Assembly (NCBI GenBank): GCA_934254815.1
Contig: CAKQME010000012.1
Coordinates: 1 to 64,000 of the forward strand
Source: an uncultured Clostridia bacterium
GTDB lineage: Bacteria; Bacillota; Clostridia; Christensenellales; Borkfalkiaceae
Direction: 5' to 3'
DNA: 64,000 nucleotides
The position numbers and the translations under genes were made by a program. The notes beneath the pieces were generated by a model, which worked only from the letters and a program-made list of their open reading frames with translations, searched no databases and was not told the origin of the DNA. This document shows, piece after piece, positions 51,435-59,511 of this stretch (positions are counted from its first letter, which is position 1; each line of letters begins with the position of its first letter).

Positions 51435-51893
51435 ATGGACAGTTTGACCATAAGAAAAGCAAATGAAAACGATATACGTTCAATTTATGAAATGATAAAC
51501 GGTCTGGCGACTTACGAAAAACGTCCCGAAGATATGACGGGAACTGTCGAAGCGCTGAAATTCTGGCTTTTTGAAAAAAAGATCGCAACTGCGGTTATAG
51601 CCGAAATTAAAGATAAACCCATAGGCTACGCAATATATTATCCCGTTTTTGCTTCATTTGCAGCGAAAGCTAACGTTCATATAGAAGACATATTCATAAA
51701 GCCCGAATACCGCGGTCAAGGTTTCGGCAAAGAATTTTTTTACAAACTTTCAGAAATGATAAAAAGCGACGGTTACTCGAAATCGGAATGGAGTTGTCTC
51801 GATTGGAATGTTTCTTCAATTGAATTTTATAAAAAGATCGGCGCGGCGCAAGAAAGCGGAAGAGTTTATTTTGAATATCCGCCGAAAAAATAA
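51435..51893 (+). CDS. GNAT acetyltransferase, diamine/thialysine N-acetyltransferase-like
   Basis: A 152-residue GNAT protein of the SSAT-like group: IRKANENDIRSIYEMINGLATYEKRPEDM, GYAIYYPVFASF, the acetyl-CoA loop IEDIFIKPEYRGQGFGKEF, and EWSCLDWNVSSIEFYKKIGA. Relatives acetylate polyamines or thialysine. AAGGAG lies 5 bp ahead of the ATG. Confidence 0.87.
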   Translation: MDSLTIRKANENDIRSIYEMINGLATYEKRPEDMTGTVEALKFWLFEKKIATAVIAEIKDKPIGYAIYYPVFASFAAKANVHIEDIFIKPEYRGQGFGKEFFYKLSEMIKSDGYSKSEWSCLDWNVSSIEFYKKIGAAQESGRVYFEYPPKK

Positions 51894-51984
51894 GTATAAA
51901 ATAATACTTAATGATTGAAATTCGGAGTGGCACATCACAATAAGCATGTAATTGCCGGGTAAATCATAATTTACGGAGGTTACA

Positions 51985-52440
51985 ATGGAACTGATTGTAA
52001 AGCATTTTTCGGAATTAAGTACGGAAGAATTATTTGAAATTTATAAGTTACGCGTTTCGGTCTTTGTCGTGGAACAAAAATGCCCATATCAGGAAGTTGA
52101 CGAAGCAGATCGCGTTGCTTATCATCTTTGGCTTAAAGATAATGACGGCATACAGGCTTACGCGAGAGTTCTTCCGTCGGGCGTTACTTTTCCGACAGTA
52201 TCGCTCGGTCGCGTTATTGCGGTAAAGCGTCATTGCGGATTAGGTAGTCGGATTGTGACGGCGGCGATACAGATAGCCGAAGCAAAGTTAAATGCGAAAG
52301 AAATCACAATCGAAGCACAAGTCTACGCCCGCTCGCTGTATGAAAAACACGGTTTTCGGCAATCATCTGAAGAATTTTTAGAAGACGGAATTCCGCATAT
52401 ACAAATGCGCAGACACCGCGCTGACACAGTAGAAGAATAA
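51985..52440 (+). CDS. GNAT acetyltransferase, ElaA family
   Basis: A 151-residue ElaA-like protein: LFEIYKLRVSVFVVEQKCPYQEVDEADRVAYHLWL is the family signature, then the acetyl-CoA loop SLGRVIAVKRHCGLGSRIV and the end EDGIPHIQMRR. CGGAGG precedes the ATG. It is 90 bp behind the previous GNAT gene on the same strand, possibly one transcript. Substrate unknown. Confidence 0.88.
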   Translation: MELIVKHFSELSTEELFEIYKLRVSVFVVEQKCPYQEVDEADRVAYHLWLKDNDGIQAYARVLPSGVTFPTVSLGRVIAVKRHCGLGSRIVTAAIQIAEAKLNAKEITIEAQVYARSLYEKHGFRQSSEEFLEDGIPHIQMRRHRADTVEE

Positions 52441-52454
52441 ACGGAGAAAACCGT

Positions 52455-52483
52455 TTGACTTTATTAAAAAAATGTGCTAAAAT
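52455..52483 (+). promoter_or_regulatory. Promoter of the pnuC leader
   Basis: TTGACT (52455-52460), 17 bp, TAAAAT (52478-52483). One mismatch in each box. The transcript would carry a leader of about 105 nt before the pnuC ATG. Confidence 0.65.
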
Positions 52484-52502
52484 AAGCGCAATTAAAAAAA
52501 TA

Positions 52503-52585
52503 TTTGCCACCGGGCAAAAGAATGTTAAGCATTCATATACTTATCGTTAGGTCTTTGAAGATAAGTATATGGGTGCTTATTTTTT
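52503..52585 (+). promoter_or_regulatory. Attenuator-like or riboswitch-like pnuC leader
   Basis: Two helices: TTTGCC-ACCG-GGCAAA (52503-52518), then a long stem, TAAGCA (52526-52531) with TGCTTA (52574-52579) and CATATACTTATC (52534-52545) with GATAAGTATATG (52560-52571), a 14-nt loop and TTTTTT directly after. It therefore looks like an intrinsic terminator placed just ahead of CGGAGG and the ATG. pnuC genes are often controlled by NAD-related riboswitches; I cannot match this leader to a known class. Confidence 0.55.
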
Positions 52586-52596
52586 CGGAGGTTTAT

Positions 52597-53295
52597 ATGA
52601 AATCGCTTAAATCAATAGTAAAATATTTTTCGGCAGGAGAAATTCTGTTATGGAGTTTATCCGTAATTTTAATTATCTCATCGTTCTGTATTTTCGACAG
52701 AACCAACTAACTGACGCTTGCCGCGTCGCTTATCGGAGTAACTTCTTGGATTTTTAACGCGAAAGGCAATCCGACAGGTCAGATTCTTATGATCGTTTTC
52801 AGCTTGCTTTACGGGTACATTTCATTTGTTTTTACATACTACGGCAAAATGCTTACATACGTTTGTATGACAATGCCTATGGCGGTTTTCGCTTTGATTT
52901 CCTGGCTGAAAAATCCATATAAAGGCAACAAATCCGAAGTAAAAGTCAATCGTCTGAAGAAGAACGAACCGTTATTTATGTGGCTTGCCGCGGCTGTTAT
53001 AACGTTAATCTTTTACTTTATATTAAAGGCTTTCGACACGAAAAAAATAATTCCGAGTACGATATCGGTTACGACGAGTTTTCTCGCTGTATATCTTACT
53101 TTCAGAAGAAGTCCTTTTTATGCGATAGGCTACGCGGCAAACGACGTAGTTTTGATTATATTATGGACTTTGGCCGCGATAGAAAATATCTCCTATCTTT
53201 CTGTAATAGTTTGTTTCATAGCATTTCTCGCGAACGATATATACGGTTTTATAAGTTGGCGGAAAATGGCGAAAAGACAAGCCGAAAACGAATAA
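52597..53295 (+). pseudogene. pnuC: Nicotinamide riboside/NMN transporter PnuC, interrupted by one stop codon
   Basis: Translating 52597-53295 in one frame gives a full-length PnuC (about 232 residues): SAGEILLWSLSVILIISSF, FDRTN-stop-LTLAASLIGVTSWIFNAKGNP, PMAVFALISWLKNPYKGNKSEVKV, TLIFYFILKAFDTKKIIPSTISVTTSFLAVYLTFRRSPFYAIGYAANDVVLI and NDIYGFISWRKM. The only fault is TAA at 52708-52710 (codon 38), where relatives carry Tyr (TAT or TAC): a single-base change. No frameshift is present and CGGAGG precedes the ATG. It could be a recent pseudogene, a sequencing error, or start downstream (ATG at 52789), which would lose the first helix. Confidence 0.85.
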
Positions 53296-53321
53296 AATTT
53301 ACAAAACCGCATTTTCAAACA

Positions 53322-53350
53322 AAAAAATAAGGCGCGGCAGAAGCCGCGCC
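53322..53350 (-). terminator. Terminator of the mscL-lgt operon
   Basis: GGCGCGGC (53331-53338) pairs with GCCGCGCC (53343-53350) around AGAA. On the minus strand it is followed by TTATTTTTTT, 60 bp beyond the lgt stop. It may also serve pnuC from the other side. Confidence 0.85.
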
Positions 53351-53409
53351 TGAATTTCAGTCTTTTTAATAAATGTCGACAACTTTTGTCGTCGTCCGAA
53401 ATTTAAATT

Positions 53410-54228
53410 TTATTGTTTGTCATCTGCCGTTTCGTCCGTCGCAGGCGTTTGCTCCGCGGCTTTCTTATCTTTTATCTTCTTTTGTATTATCGGCAGAACG
53501 AACAGTAAGAACAAGCCGATAAGAATCATCACTATCGACCAGAACTGCGACGGCGATAATACGTTAAAAAGTTTTCCCCTGTCGTCTCCGCGTAAAAACT
53601 CTATACAGAAACGCCAGATTCCGTAACCGATAAGATATATAGACATATTCAGGTTGCCTTTAGTGTTCTTTTTAAAAGCAAGATAGGTCAACACGGCAAA
53701 GAACAAAAACAGAAAAACGGCTTCGTATAACTGCGTGGGATATACGGGATTAGGAAGATCTGGAAACTTCATTCCCAAAGGTCCGTCGGTCTCCTTACCG
53801 TAACAACACCCCGCGAAAAAACAACCTATACGCCCGAAACCGTGCGCTATAGTAATACAGCTCGGCACTACGGGCATTATATCGATAAGCGTTCCTTTAT
53901 AATTCTTACGGATATTGTTTTTTGTAGCGTAATATATTATAAGAAAAGTAGCCACGCCGCCTATAAGTCCGCCGATAAAGGTCATTCCGCCGAATTCGAA
54001 ACCGTCCTGCGGATTTTCTATATAATTATATACCGACTGAAAAAGCGTAGCCGACAAAAATCCGAGCGCAATGGATATAATCGCGTTATAAAACACAAAA
54101 TCGGAAATTTTTTCGTCTACTTTTTTATATTTGACGTATAACGACAGCGTTAAAAAGCACCCTAAAATGCCTATCGCTATCATTACGCCGTAAAGGTGAA
54201 CGTTCCAGAATATCGGATCGGGATACAT
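53410..54228 (-). CDS. lgt: Prolipoprotein diacylglyceryl transferase
   Basis: A 272-residue membrane enzyme with about seven spans. The family signature is HGFGRIGCFFAGCCYG, followed by PVYPTQLYEAVFLF and, further on, RFCIEFLRGDDRG. It transfers diacylglycerol to the lipobox Cys of prelipoproteins, and so would mature the solute-binding protein and the esterase lipoproteins of this window. The C-terminus has a charged Lys/Ala/Glu tail. 17 bp behind mscL. Confidence 0.95.
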   Translation of the reverse strand: MYPDPIFWNVHLYGVMIAIGILGCFLTLSLYVKYKKVDEKISDFVFYNAIISIALGFLSATLFQSVYNYIENPQDGFEFGGMTFIGGLIGGVATFLIIYYATKNNIRKNYKGTLIDIMPVVPSCITIAHGFGRIGCFFAGCCYGKETDGPLGMKFPDLPNPVYPTQLYEAVFLFLFFAVLTYLAFKKNTKGNLNMSIYLIGYGIWRFCIEFLRGDDRGKLFNVLSPSQFWSIVMILIGLFLLFVLPIIQKKIKDKKAAEQTPATDETADDKQ

Positions 54229-54245
54229 ATTGTCACTCCGTTAAA

Positions 54246-54818
54246 TTATTTGTTTTTAAGCTCGTCGAGAATCTGCGCAAGAAGTTGTTCCGTCGTCGGA
54301 GGAGCGTTTTTGGCTTCTTCGGCTTTACGTTCTTCTTCGGCTTTCTTGTCCGCAGCTATTTTTGCCTCTTCCATTTCGTTTATTTCTTTATAAGATTTGC
54401 CCTGTCTCATAAGCGCGCGGCGTTCTTTTTTGGTAAAAACGCCCTTGCCGTTGACTATTTCGTTCATACCCGCATTAAACTTGTTAAATGCCTTGACGAT
54501 AAGGAAAAGAACGAACGCAATGATAATGAAATTTATAATAGCGTTGATAAACGAACCCCAATCTATATATATCGACTGAGTAAGATCGGGCAAGCCCGTA
54601 GCGGGGTCGTCTACGCGTTTTAAAAACGTATAGATATTAGAAAGCGAATCTTCGCCGCAGATAAGCGCGATTATCAGGTTGATAACGGGGCGGAGAATAT
54701 TGTTCGAAAGCGCGTTTACGATAGAAGTGAACGCTCCGCCGATTATAACGCCTACGGCAAGGTCCATTACGTTGCCGCGAGTTATGAAAGTTTTAAATTC
54801 CGAAAAGAATTTCTTCAT
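54246..54818 (-). CDS. mscL: Large-conductance mechanosensitive channel MscL
   Basis: 190 residues against about 136 in E. coli. The N-terminal helix and first span are typical: FKTFITRGNVMDLAVGVIIGGAFTSIVNALSNNILRP. The second span is around FINAIINFIIIAFVLFLIVKAFNKF. The extracellular loop is longer than usual (SLSNIYTFLKRVDDPATGLPDL). The C-terminal tail from about residue 125 is extended and Glu/Lys/Ala-rich, ending LLAQILDELKNK, the bundle-forming motif. It releases solutes on osmotic downshock. Confidence 0.95.
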   Translation of the reverse strand: MKKFFSEFKTFITRGNVMDLAVGVIIGGAFTSIVNALSNNILRPVINLIIALICGEDSLSNIYTFLKRVDDPATGLPDLTQSIYIDWGSFINAIINFIIIAFVLFLIVKAFNKFNAGMNEIVNGKGVFTKKERRALMRQGKSYKEINEMEEAKIAADKKAEEERKAEEAKNAPPTTEQLLAQILDELKNK

Positions 54819-54844
54819 AAAGCTTTACCTTCTTTTTTTCTTCT

Positions 54845-54873
54845 ATTTTAACACTTATTTTTAATTTTTTCAA
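54845..54873 (-). promoter_or_regulatory. Promoter of mscL-lgt
   Basis: On the minus strand, TTGAAA (54868-54873), 17 bp, TAAAAT (54845-54850), about 27 bp ahead of the mscL ATG. Confidence 0.6.
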
Positions 54874-54911
54874 TAGAATACGCCTATAAAAAGAAAAAAG
54901 TTTACAAATAC

Positions 54912-54950
54912 GCCGCCCGAAAAAAACGTTTTCCCGTTTTTTCGGGCGGC
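54912..54950 (-). terminator. Strong terminator after the polysaccharide cluster
   Basis: GCCGCCCGAAAAAA (54912-54925) pairs with TTTTTTCGGGCGGC (54937-54950), with a small CG/CG top. It lies 23 bp past the stop of the last polysaccharide gene and separates it from mscL. Confidence 0.85.
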
Positions 54951-54972
54951 ATGCCGTACAAGAATTATATCG

Positions 54973-56157
54973 TCAGAACTTTCTCCAGACCATTTTATTA
55001 ACCACGCCCGTATAAGACTGAATGATTTTCACCACTTTCGTAGAGACGTTTTCGTCGACGTAATCGGGAACCGGCAAGCCGTATTCGCCGTTTTTGTTTA
55101 ACCCAACCGCAGTATCCACTGCCTGCAAAAGCGACTTTTCGTCTATTCCCGCAAGAATAAAGCACGCCTTATCGAGAGCTTCGGGGCGTTCGGTCGAAGT
55201 TCTTATGCACACCGCGGGAAAAGGTCTGCCTATCGACGTAAAGAAACTGCTTTCTTCGGGCAGCGTTCCGCTGTCCGAGACCACAGCGAAAGCGTTCATC
55301 TGCAAATTATTATAATCATGGAAGCCGAGCGGATCGTGCCTTATAACGCGTTTATCGAGTATAAAACCGCTCTGTTCAAGCCGTTTTCTGCTACGCGGAT
55401 GGCAGGAATATAATATCGGCATATCGTACTTTTCGGCTAAGCGGTTAATTGCGTTAAACAGCGATAAAAAGTTCTTTTCCGTGTCGATATTCTCTTCTCT
55501 GTGCGCCGAAAGCAAAATATATCCGTGCTTTTTCAGCCCCAGAGCAGTCAGAATTTCCGACTTGTCGATATCGGCAAGATTTTCGCGCAAAACCTCTGCC
55601 ATAGGGCTGCCAGTAACGTAAGTACGCTCTTTCGGAAGTCCGCATTCGGCAAGATATCTACGCGCGTGTTCGCTGTAAGCCATATTCACGTCGGAAATAA
55701 TATCCACTATTCTGCGGTTGGTTTCTTCGGGCAAACACTCGTCTTTACAACGATTGCCCGCTTCCATATGGAAAATAGGAATATGCAATCTCTTCGCCGC
55801 GATTGCCGATAAACACGAATTGGTATCGCCTAAAATAAGCAACGCGTCGGGGTTTGTCGCCGTCATCAATTTATACGAACAATTGATGATATTGCCGACC
55901 GTCGCGCCCAAATCGTCGCCAACGGCGTTCATATACACTTCGGAATCGGCAAGTCTAAGGTCTTTGAAAAACACTCCGTTTAAGTTATAGTCGTAATTCT
56001 GCCCCGTATGCGCCAGAATACAATCGAAATATTTACGGCACTTTTTTATAACCGCCGCTAAACGAATAATCTCGGGGCGAGTACCTACTATTATAAGCAG
56101 TTTCAGCCTGCCGTCGTCTTTAAACGCTATATCGGAATAATCTGTCTTTATCTCCAT
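54973..56157 (-). CDS. UDP-sugar 2-epimerase, CapG/WbjD type (UDP-L-FucNAc synthesis)
   Basis: A 394-residue member of the WecB-like epimerases: IIVGTRPEIIRLAAVI, HTGQNYDYNLNGVFF, ILGDTNSC, HMEAGNRCKDECLPEETNRRIVD, SAHREENID and SDSGTLPEESSF. The CapG/WbjD subgroup acts after CapE and CapF, converting UDP-N-acetyl-L-pneumosamine into UDP-N-acetyl-L-fucosamine. Its place directly after capF and capE homologues supports this. GAGGTG precedes the ATG. Confidence 0.85.
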   Translation of the reverse strand: MEIKTDYSDIAFKDDGRLKLLIIVGTRPEIIRLAAVIKKCRKYFDCILAHTGQNYDYNLNGVFFKDLRLADSEVYMNAVGDDLGATVGNIINCSYKLMTATNPDALLILGDTNSCLSAIAAKRLHIPIFHMEAGNRCKDECLPEETNRRIVDIISDVNMAYSEHARRYLAECGLPKERTYVTGSPMAEVLRENLADIDKSEILTALGLKKHGYILLSAHREENIDTEKNFLSLFNAINRLAEKYDMPILYSCHPRSRKRLEQSGFILDKRVIRHDPLGFHDYNNLQMNAFAVVSDSGTLPEESSFFTSIGRPFPAVCIRTSTERPEALDKACFILAGIDEKSLLQAVDTAVGLNKNGEYGLPVPDYVDENVSTKVVKIIQSYTGVVNKMVWRKF

Positions 56158-56158
56158 A

Positions 56159-57355
56159 TCACACCTCTTCGAAATAAGTATCGGGGCGAGCCGGGTCGAA
56201 TCGTTCGTTCGCCCACATTACCGTTACTAAATTTTCGGTATCGCTTAAATTGATAATTTCATGCGTATAACCGGGCAACATATGCACCGCTTCGATTTTA
56301 TCGCCCGAAACGTAAAATTCAAGCACCTCGTCGCCACCGATTTTGCGTTCGCGAATAAGCCCGCGCCCCGAAACGACTATGAAAAATTCCCACTTGCTGT
56401 TATGCCAATGCTTACCTTTCGTAATGCCCGGTTTAGATATGTTCACCGAGAACTGCCCGCATTTTTCGGTTTTCAAAAGCTCGGTGAAACTCCCGCGGTC
56501 GTCTACGTTCATTTTCAGCGGAAACGCGACTTTCTCTTTCGGCAAATACGAAAGATAGGTCGAATACAGTTTTTTTGCAAATGAATTATCGGGAATTTCA
56601 GGCATCAGAAGCGACTGCGGCTGAGCCTTAAACTCGGCTAATAAATCGGTTATCTCGCCTAAACTCACTTTATGAGTAATAGGAGCAAAACAAAATTTGC
56701 CGTTTTCCGTTTCAACCGCGCTCACCCCGTCGAATTCGCAACGGTGTTCTTTGTTTTCAAGCGCGTCAAGCATTTCCGCAAGCAAATCGTCGATATACAA
56801 AAGTTCGAGAACAATTTTTCTGTCGGTAACGGTAACGGGCAAATCGTTGGCGGTATTATAACAAAAAGTCGCCACCGCGCTGTTGTAATTGGGTCTGCAC
56901 CACTTGCCGAATAAATTCGGAAAACGATATACCAAAACTTTCGCGCCCGTTTCCTCTGCGTAATCGAAAAACAAATCCTCGCCGGCTTTTTTGCTTCTGC
57001 CGTACTCGCCGTCATATCTGCCGATTAAAGTCGCCTGTATCGACGATGACAGCATAACGGGACATCTATTGCCGTGTTTTTTGAGCAAAGATAACAGTTC
57101 GGAGGCAAACCCGAAATTACCCGCTTTGAACTCCGCCGGATCTTTCGGGCGATTCACCCCAGCAAGATTAAACACAAAATCGGCGTTTTTGCAAAATTCG
57201 TCGAGTTCGGCGGAAGTATTATCGACGTCATAACAGTAAACCTCGTCGATTTTTATATCCGGACGAGTTCTGTCTTTGCCGTCTTTTAAATTATTCAACG
57301 CGCAAACAAGATTTTTACCTACAAAACCTTTCGCGCCCGTAACTAAAATTCTCAT
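56159..57355 (-). CDS. Bifunctional epimerase/reductase, CapF type
   Basis: 398 residues in two parts. An N-terminal SDR Rossmann domain (ILVTGAKGFVGKNLVCAL, FNLAGVNRPKDP, YGRSKKAGED) carries the reductase. A C-terminal cupin (MNVDDRGSFTELLKTEKCGQ, GKHWHNSKWEFFIVVSGRG, GYTHEIINLS) with metal-binding His residues carries the C3-epimerase. This fusion is diagnostic for CapF/WbjC in UDP-L-FucNAc synthesis. 11 bp behind the capE homologue. Confidence 0.9.
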   Translation of the reverse strand: MRILVTGAKGFVGKNLVCALNNLKDGKDRTRPDIKIDEVYCYDVDNTSAELDEFCKNADFVFNLAGVNRPKDPAEFKAGNFGFASELLSLLKKHGNRCPVMLSSSIQATLIGRYDGEYGRSKKAGEDLFFDYAEETGAKVLVYRFPNLFGKWCRPNYNSAVATFCYNTANDLPVTVTDRKIVLELLYIDDLLAEMLDALENKEHRCEFDGVSAVETENGKFCFAPITHKVSLGEITDLLAEFKAQPQSLLMPEIPDNSFAKKLYSTYLSYLPKEKVAFPLKMNVDDRGSFTELLKTEKCGQFSVNISKPGITKGKHWHNSKWEFFIVVSGRGLIRERKIGGDEVLEFYVSGDKIEAVHMLPGYTHEIINLSDTENLVTVMWANERFDPARPDTYFEEV

Positions 57356-57366
57356 AACAATTTATT

Positions 57367-58413
57367 TTACTTGCTTTGTTCGCGTTTGTCAAGTTCTTCG
57401 CGTATGTAAGATAAAGTCAATAACTTGTCCTTAACTTGCTCCACGTTTAAAATCTCGGTGTTGTTTGAATTAAATTCCGTAATAGTAACGGCTTTGTCGT
57501 TGCCGTCTTTAAAATATTTGTCGTAGTTCAGATCGCGGTTATCTGCGGGAACGCGATAAAATTTACCCATATCCACAGCTTTGGCGCACTCTTCTTTGGT
57601 AAGCAGAGTTTCGTACATTTTTTCGCCGTGACGAATACCTATAACGCGGATATCTTCCTTTTTGCCGCCGAAAAGCTCGCAGACGGCTTCCGCCTGAGTG
57701 CGAATTGTGCATGCGGGAGCTTTCTGAATAAGCAAATCGCCGTTCTGACCGTTTTCGAACGCAAATAAAACCAAATCTACGGCTTCGTCCAAAGACATAA
57801 TAAAACGGGTCATAGTGGGTTCGGTAAGCGTAATAGGTTGTCCGTGATTTATCTGATCTATCCAGAGCGGAATTACGCTGCCGCGCGAACACATAACGTT
57901 ACCGTAACGAGTACAGCAAATTTTGGTGTTGCCGCTGTTGCGAGATTTAGCCACCGCGACTTTTTCTTCCACGGCTTTGCTCATGCCCATTGCGTTAATG
58001 GGGTAAGCGGCTTTGTCCGTAGAAAGACAGATGACCGATTTAACGCCCTCGTCGATAGCGGCGGTCAAAACGTTGTCGGTGCCGATAACGTTAGTACGAA
58101 CGGCTTCCATAGGGAAGAATTCGCAGCTGGGGACTTGTTTAAGCGCGGCGGCATGGAAGAGATAATCAACGCCGTGCATTGCGCCTTTAACGGAATTAAG
58201 ATCGCGAACGTCGCCTATGTAGAATTTAATTTTATTAGCGACATCGGGCATTTTTTCCTGAAATTCGTGGCGCATATCGTCTTGTTTTTTCTCATCTCTT
58301 GAGAAAATGCGAATTTCACCGATATCGGTTTTTAAAAACCTATTAAGAACGGCATTCCCGAAGCTTCCCGTTCCGCCTGTTATCATCAACGTTTTTCCTT
58401 TAAAAATACTCAT
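57367..58413 (-). CDS. UDP-GlcNAc 4,6-dehydratase (5-inverting), CapE type
   Basis: A 348-residue SDR enzyme of the CapE/FlaA1/PseB group: MITGGTGSFGNAVLNRFL (NAD binding), DVRDLNSVKGAMHGVDYLFHAAALKQVPSCE, and the catalytic region LSTDKAAYPINAMGMSKAVEE, with Met and Lys replacing the usual Tyr as in this family. The first step from UDP-GlcNAc towards UDP-L-FucNAc. TGGAGAAA lies ahead of the ATG. Confidence 0.92.
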   Translation of the reverse strand: MSIFKGKTLMITGGTGSFGNAVLNRFLKTDIGEIRIFSRDEKKQDDMRHEFQEKMPDVANKIKFYIGDVRDLNSVKGAMHGVDYLFHAAALKQVPSCEFFPMEAVRTNVIGTDNVLTAAIDEGVKSVICLSTDKAAYPINAMGMSKAVEEKVAVAKSRNSGNTKICCTRYGNVMCSRGSVIPLWIDQINHGQPITLTEPTMTRFIMSLDEAVDLVLFAFENGQNGDLLIQKAPACTIRTQAEAVCELFGGKKEDIRVIGIRHGEKMYETLLTKEECAKAVDMGKFYRVPADNRDLNYDKYFKDGNDKAVTITEFNSNNTEILNVEQVKDKLLTLSYIREELDKREQSK

Positions 58414-58416
58414 AAT

Positions 58417-59508
58417 CTATTTCTCCAAGATATCGGCAATTTTTTTACAAGCAAAACCATCGCCGTAAGGGTTACTTGCACAAGCCATTTTATTATATTC
58501 GTTTTTATCTTCAAGCAACAATTTAAAGTTTTTATAAATCGCTTCTTCGTCCGTACCGACTAACTTTAAAGTTCCCGCGGCTATACCTTCAGGTCTCTCC
58601 GTTGTATCACGCATAACTAGTACAGGCTTTCCTAACGATGGAGCTTCTTCCTGTATTCCACCACTATCAGTTAATATCATATAACTTTGTGCAAGAAAAT
58701 TATGAAAATCTACTACTTCGAGTGGTTCTATTATATGAATTCTATCACAACCACTTAGCTCTTCTTCTGCCTCTTGCCTTACTATGGGATTCATATGTAT
58801 AGGATAAATCGCTTTAACGTCTTTATGTTCATCCATAATACGCCTTATTGCCCTGAACATATGATGCATAGGTATTCCGAGATTTTCTCTTCTATGAGCG
58901 GTTATTATTATCAGTTTACTATCCTTTGCCCACTCCAATTCAGGATGCGAGTAATCTGCTTTAACCGTCGTTTTCAACGCGTCGATTGCAGTATTGCCCG
59001 TAACATAAATAGTAGAGGGGTCTTTACCTTCTCGAATTAGGTTCTCTTTGGAAAGTTCAGTCGGCGCAAAATTATACTTTGCTATTATACTTACTGCTTG
59101 TCGATTAAATTCTTCGGGGTAAGGCGAATATATGTTATACGTTCTTAATCCCGCCTCTACATGTCCAACGGGAATTTGCAAATAAAAACAAGCAAGTGCG
59201 GTTACAAACGTTGTAGACGTATCACCGTGGACGAGAACCACATCGGGTTTAACTTCTTCAAGAACACTTTTTATTCCGCTCAATATATTCGTCGTTATAT
59301 CAAACAAAGTTTGTTTGTCTTTCATTATAGACAAATCGTAATCAGGCGTAACACCAAACACGTCAAGCACTTGATCAAGCATTTGTCTATGCTGTCCGGT
59401 TACACACACTACGGTTTTAATGCCCTTTCTTATTTTTAACTCGTTTACGAGAGGACACATTTTTATCGCTTCGGGTCTAGTCCCGAATACCAACATTATT
59501 TTTTTCAT
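58417..59508 (-). CDS. UDP-N-acetylglucosamine 2-epimerase (non-hydrolysing)
   Basis: A 363-residue WecB/MnaA-type enzyme: VFGTRPEAIKMCPLV, CVTGQHRQMLDQVLD, VHGDTSTTF, HVEAGLRTYNIYSPYPEEFNRQ, AHRRENLG and LTDSGGIQEEAPSLGKPVLVMRDTTERPE. It interconverts UDP-GlcNAc and UDP-ManNAc. Together with the CapEFG trio it suggests a polymer containing FucNAc and ManNAc(A). The coding sequence is AT-richer than capE, and marks the start of the compositional shift. Confidence 0.93.
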   Translation of the reverse strand: MKKIMLVFGTRPEAIKMCPLVNELKIRKGIKTVVCVTGQHRQMLDQVLDVFGVTPDYDLSIMKDKQTLFDITTNILSGIKSVLEEVKPDVVLVHGDTSTTFVTALACFYLQIPVGHVEAGLRTYNIYSPYPEEFNRQAVSIIAKYNFAPTELSKENLIREGKDPSTIYVTGNTAIDALKTTVKADYSHPELEWAKDSKLIIITAHRRENLGIPMHHMFRAIRRIMDEHKDVKAIYPIHMNPIVRQEAEEELSGCDRIHIIEPLEVVDFHNFLAQSYMILTDSGGIQEEAPSLGKPVLVMRDTTERPEGIAAGTLKLVGTDEEAIYKNFKLLLEDKNEYNKMACASNPYGDGFACKKIADILEK

Positions 59509-59511
59509 AAT

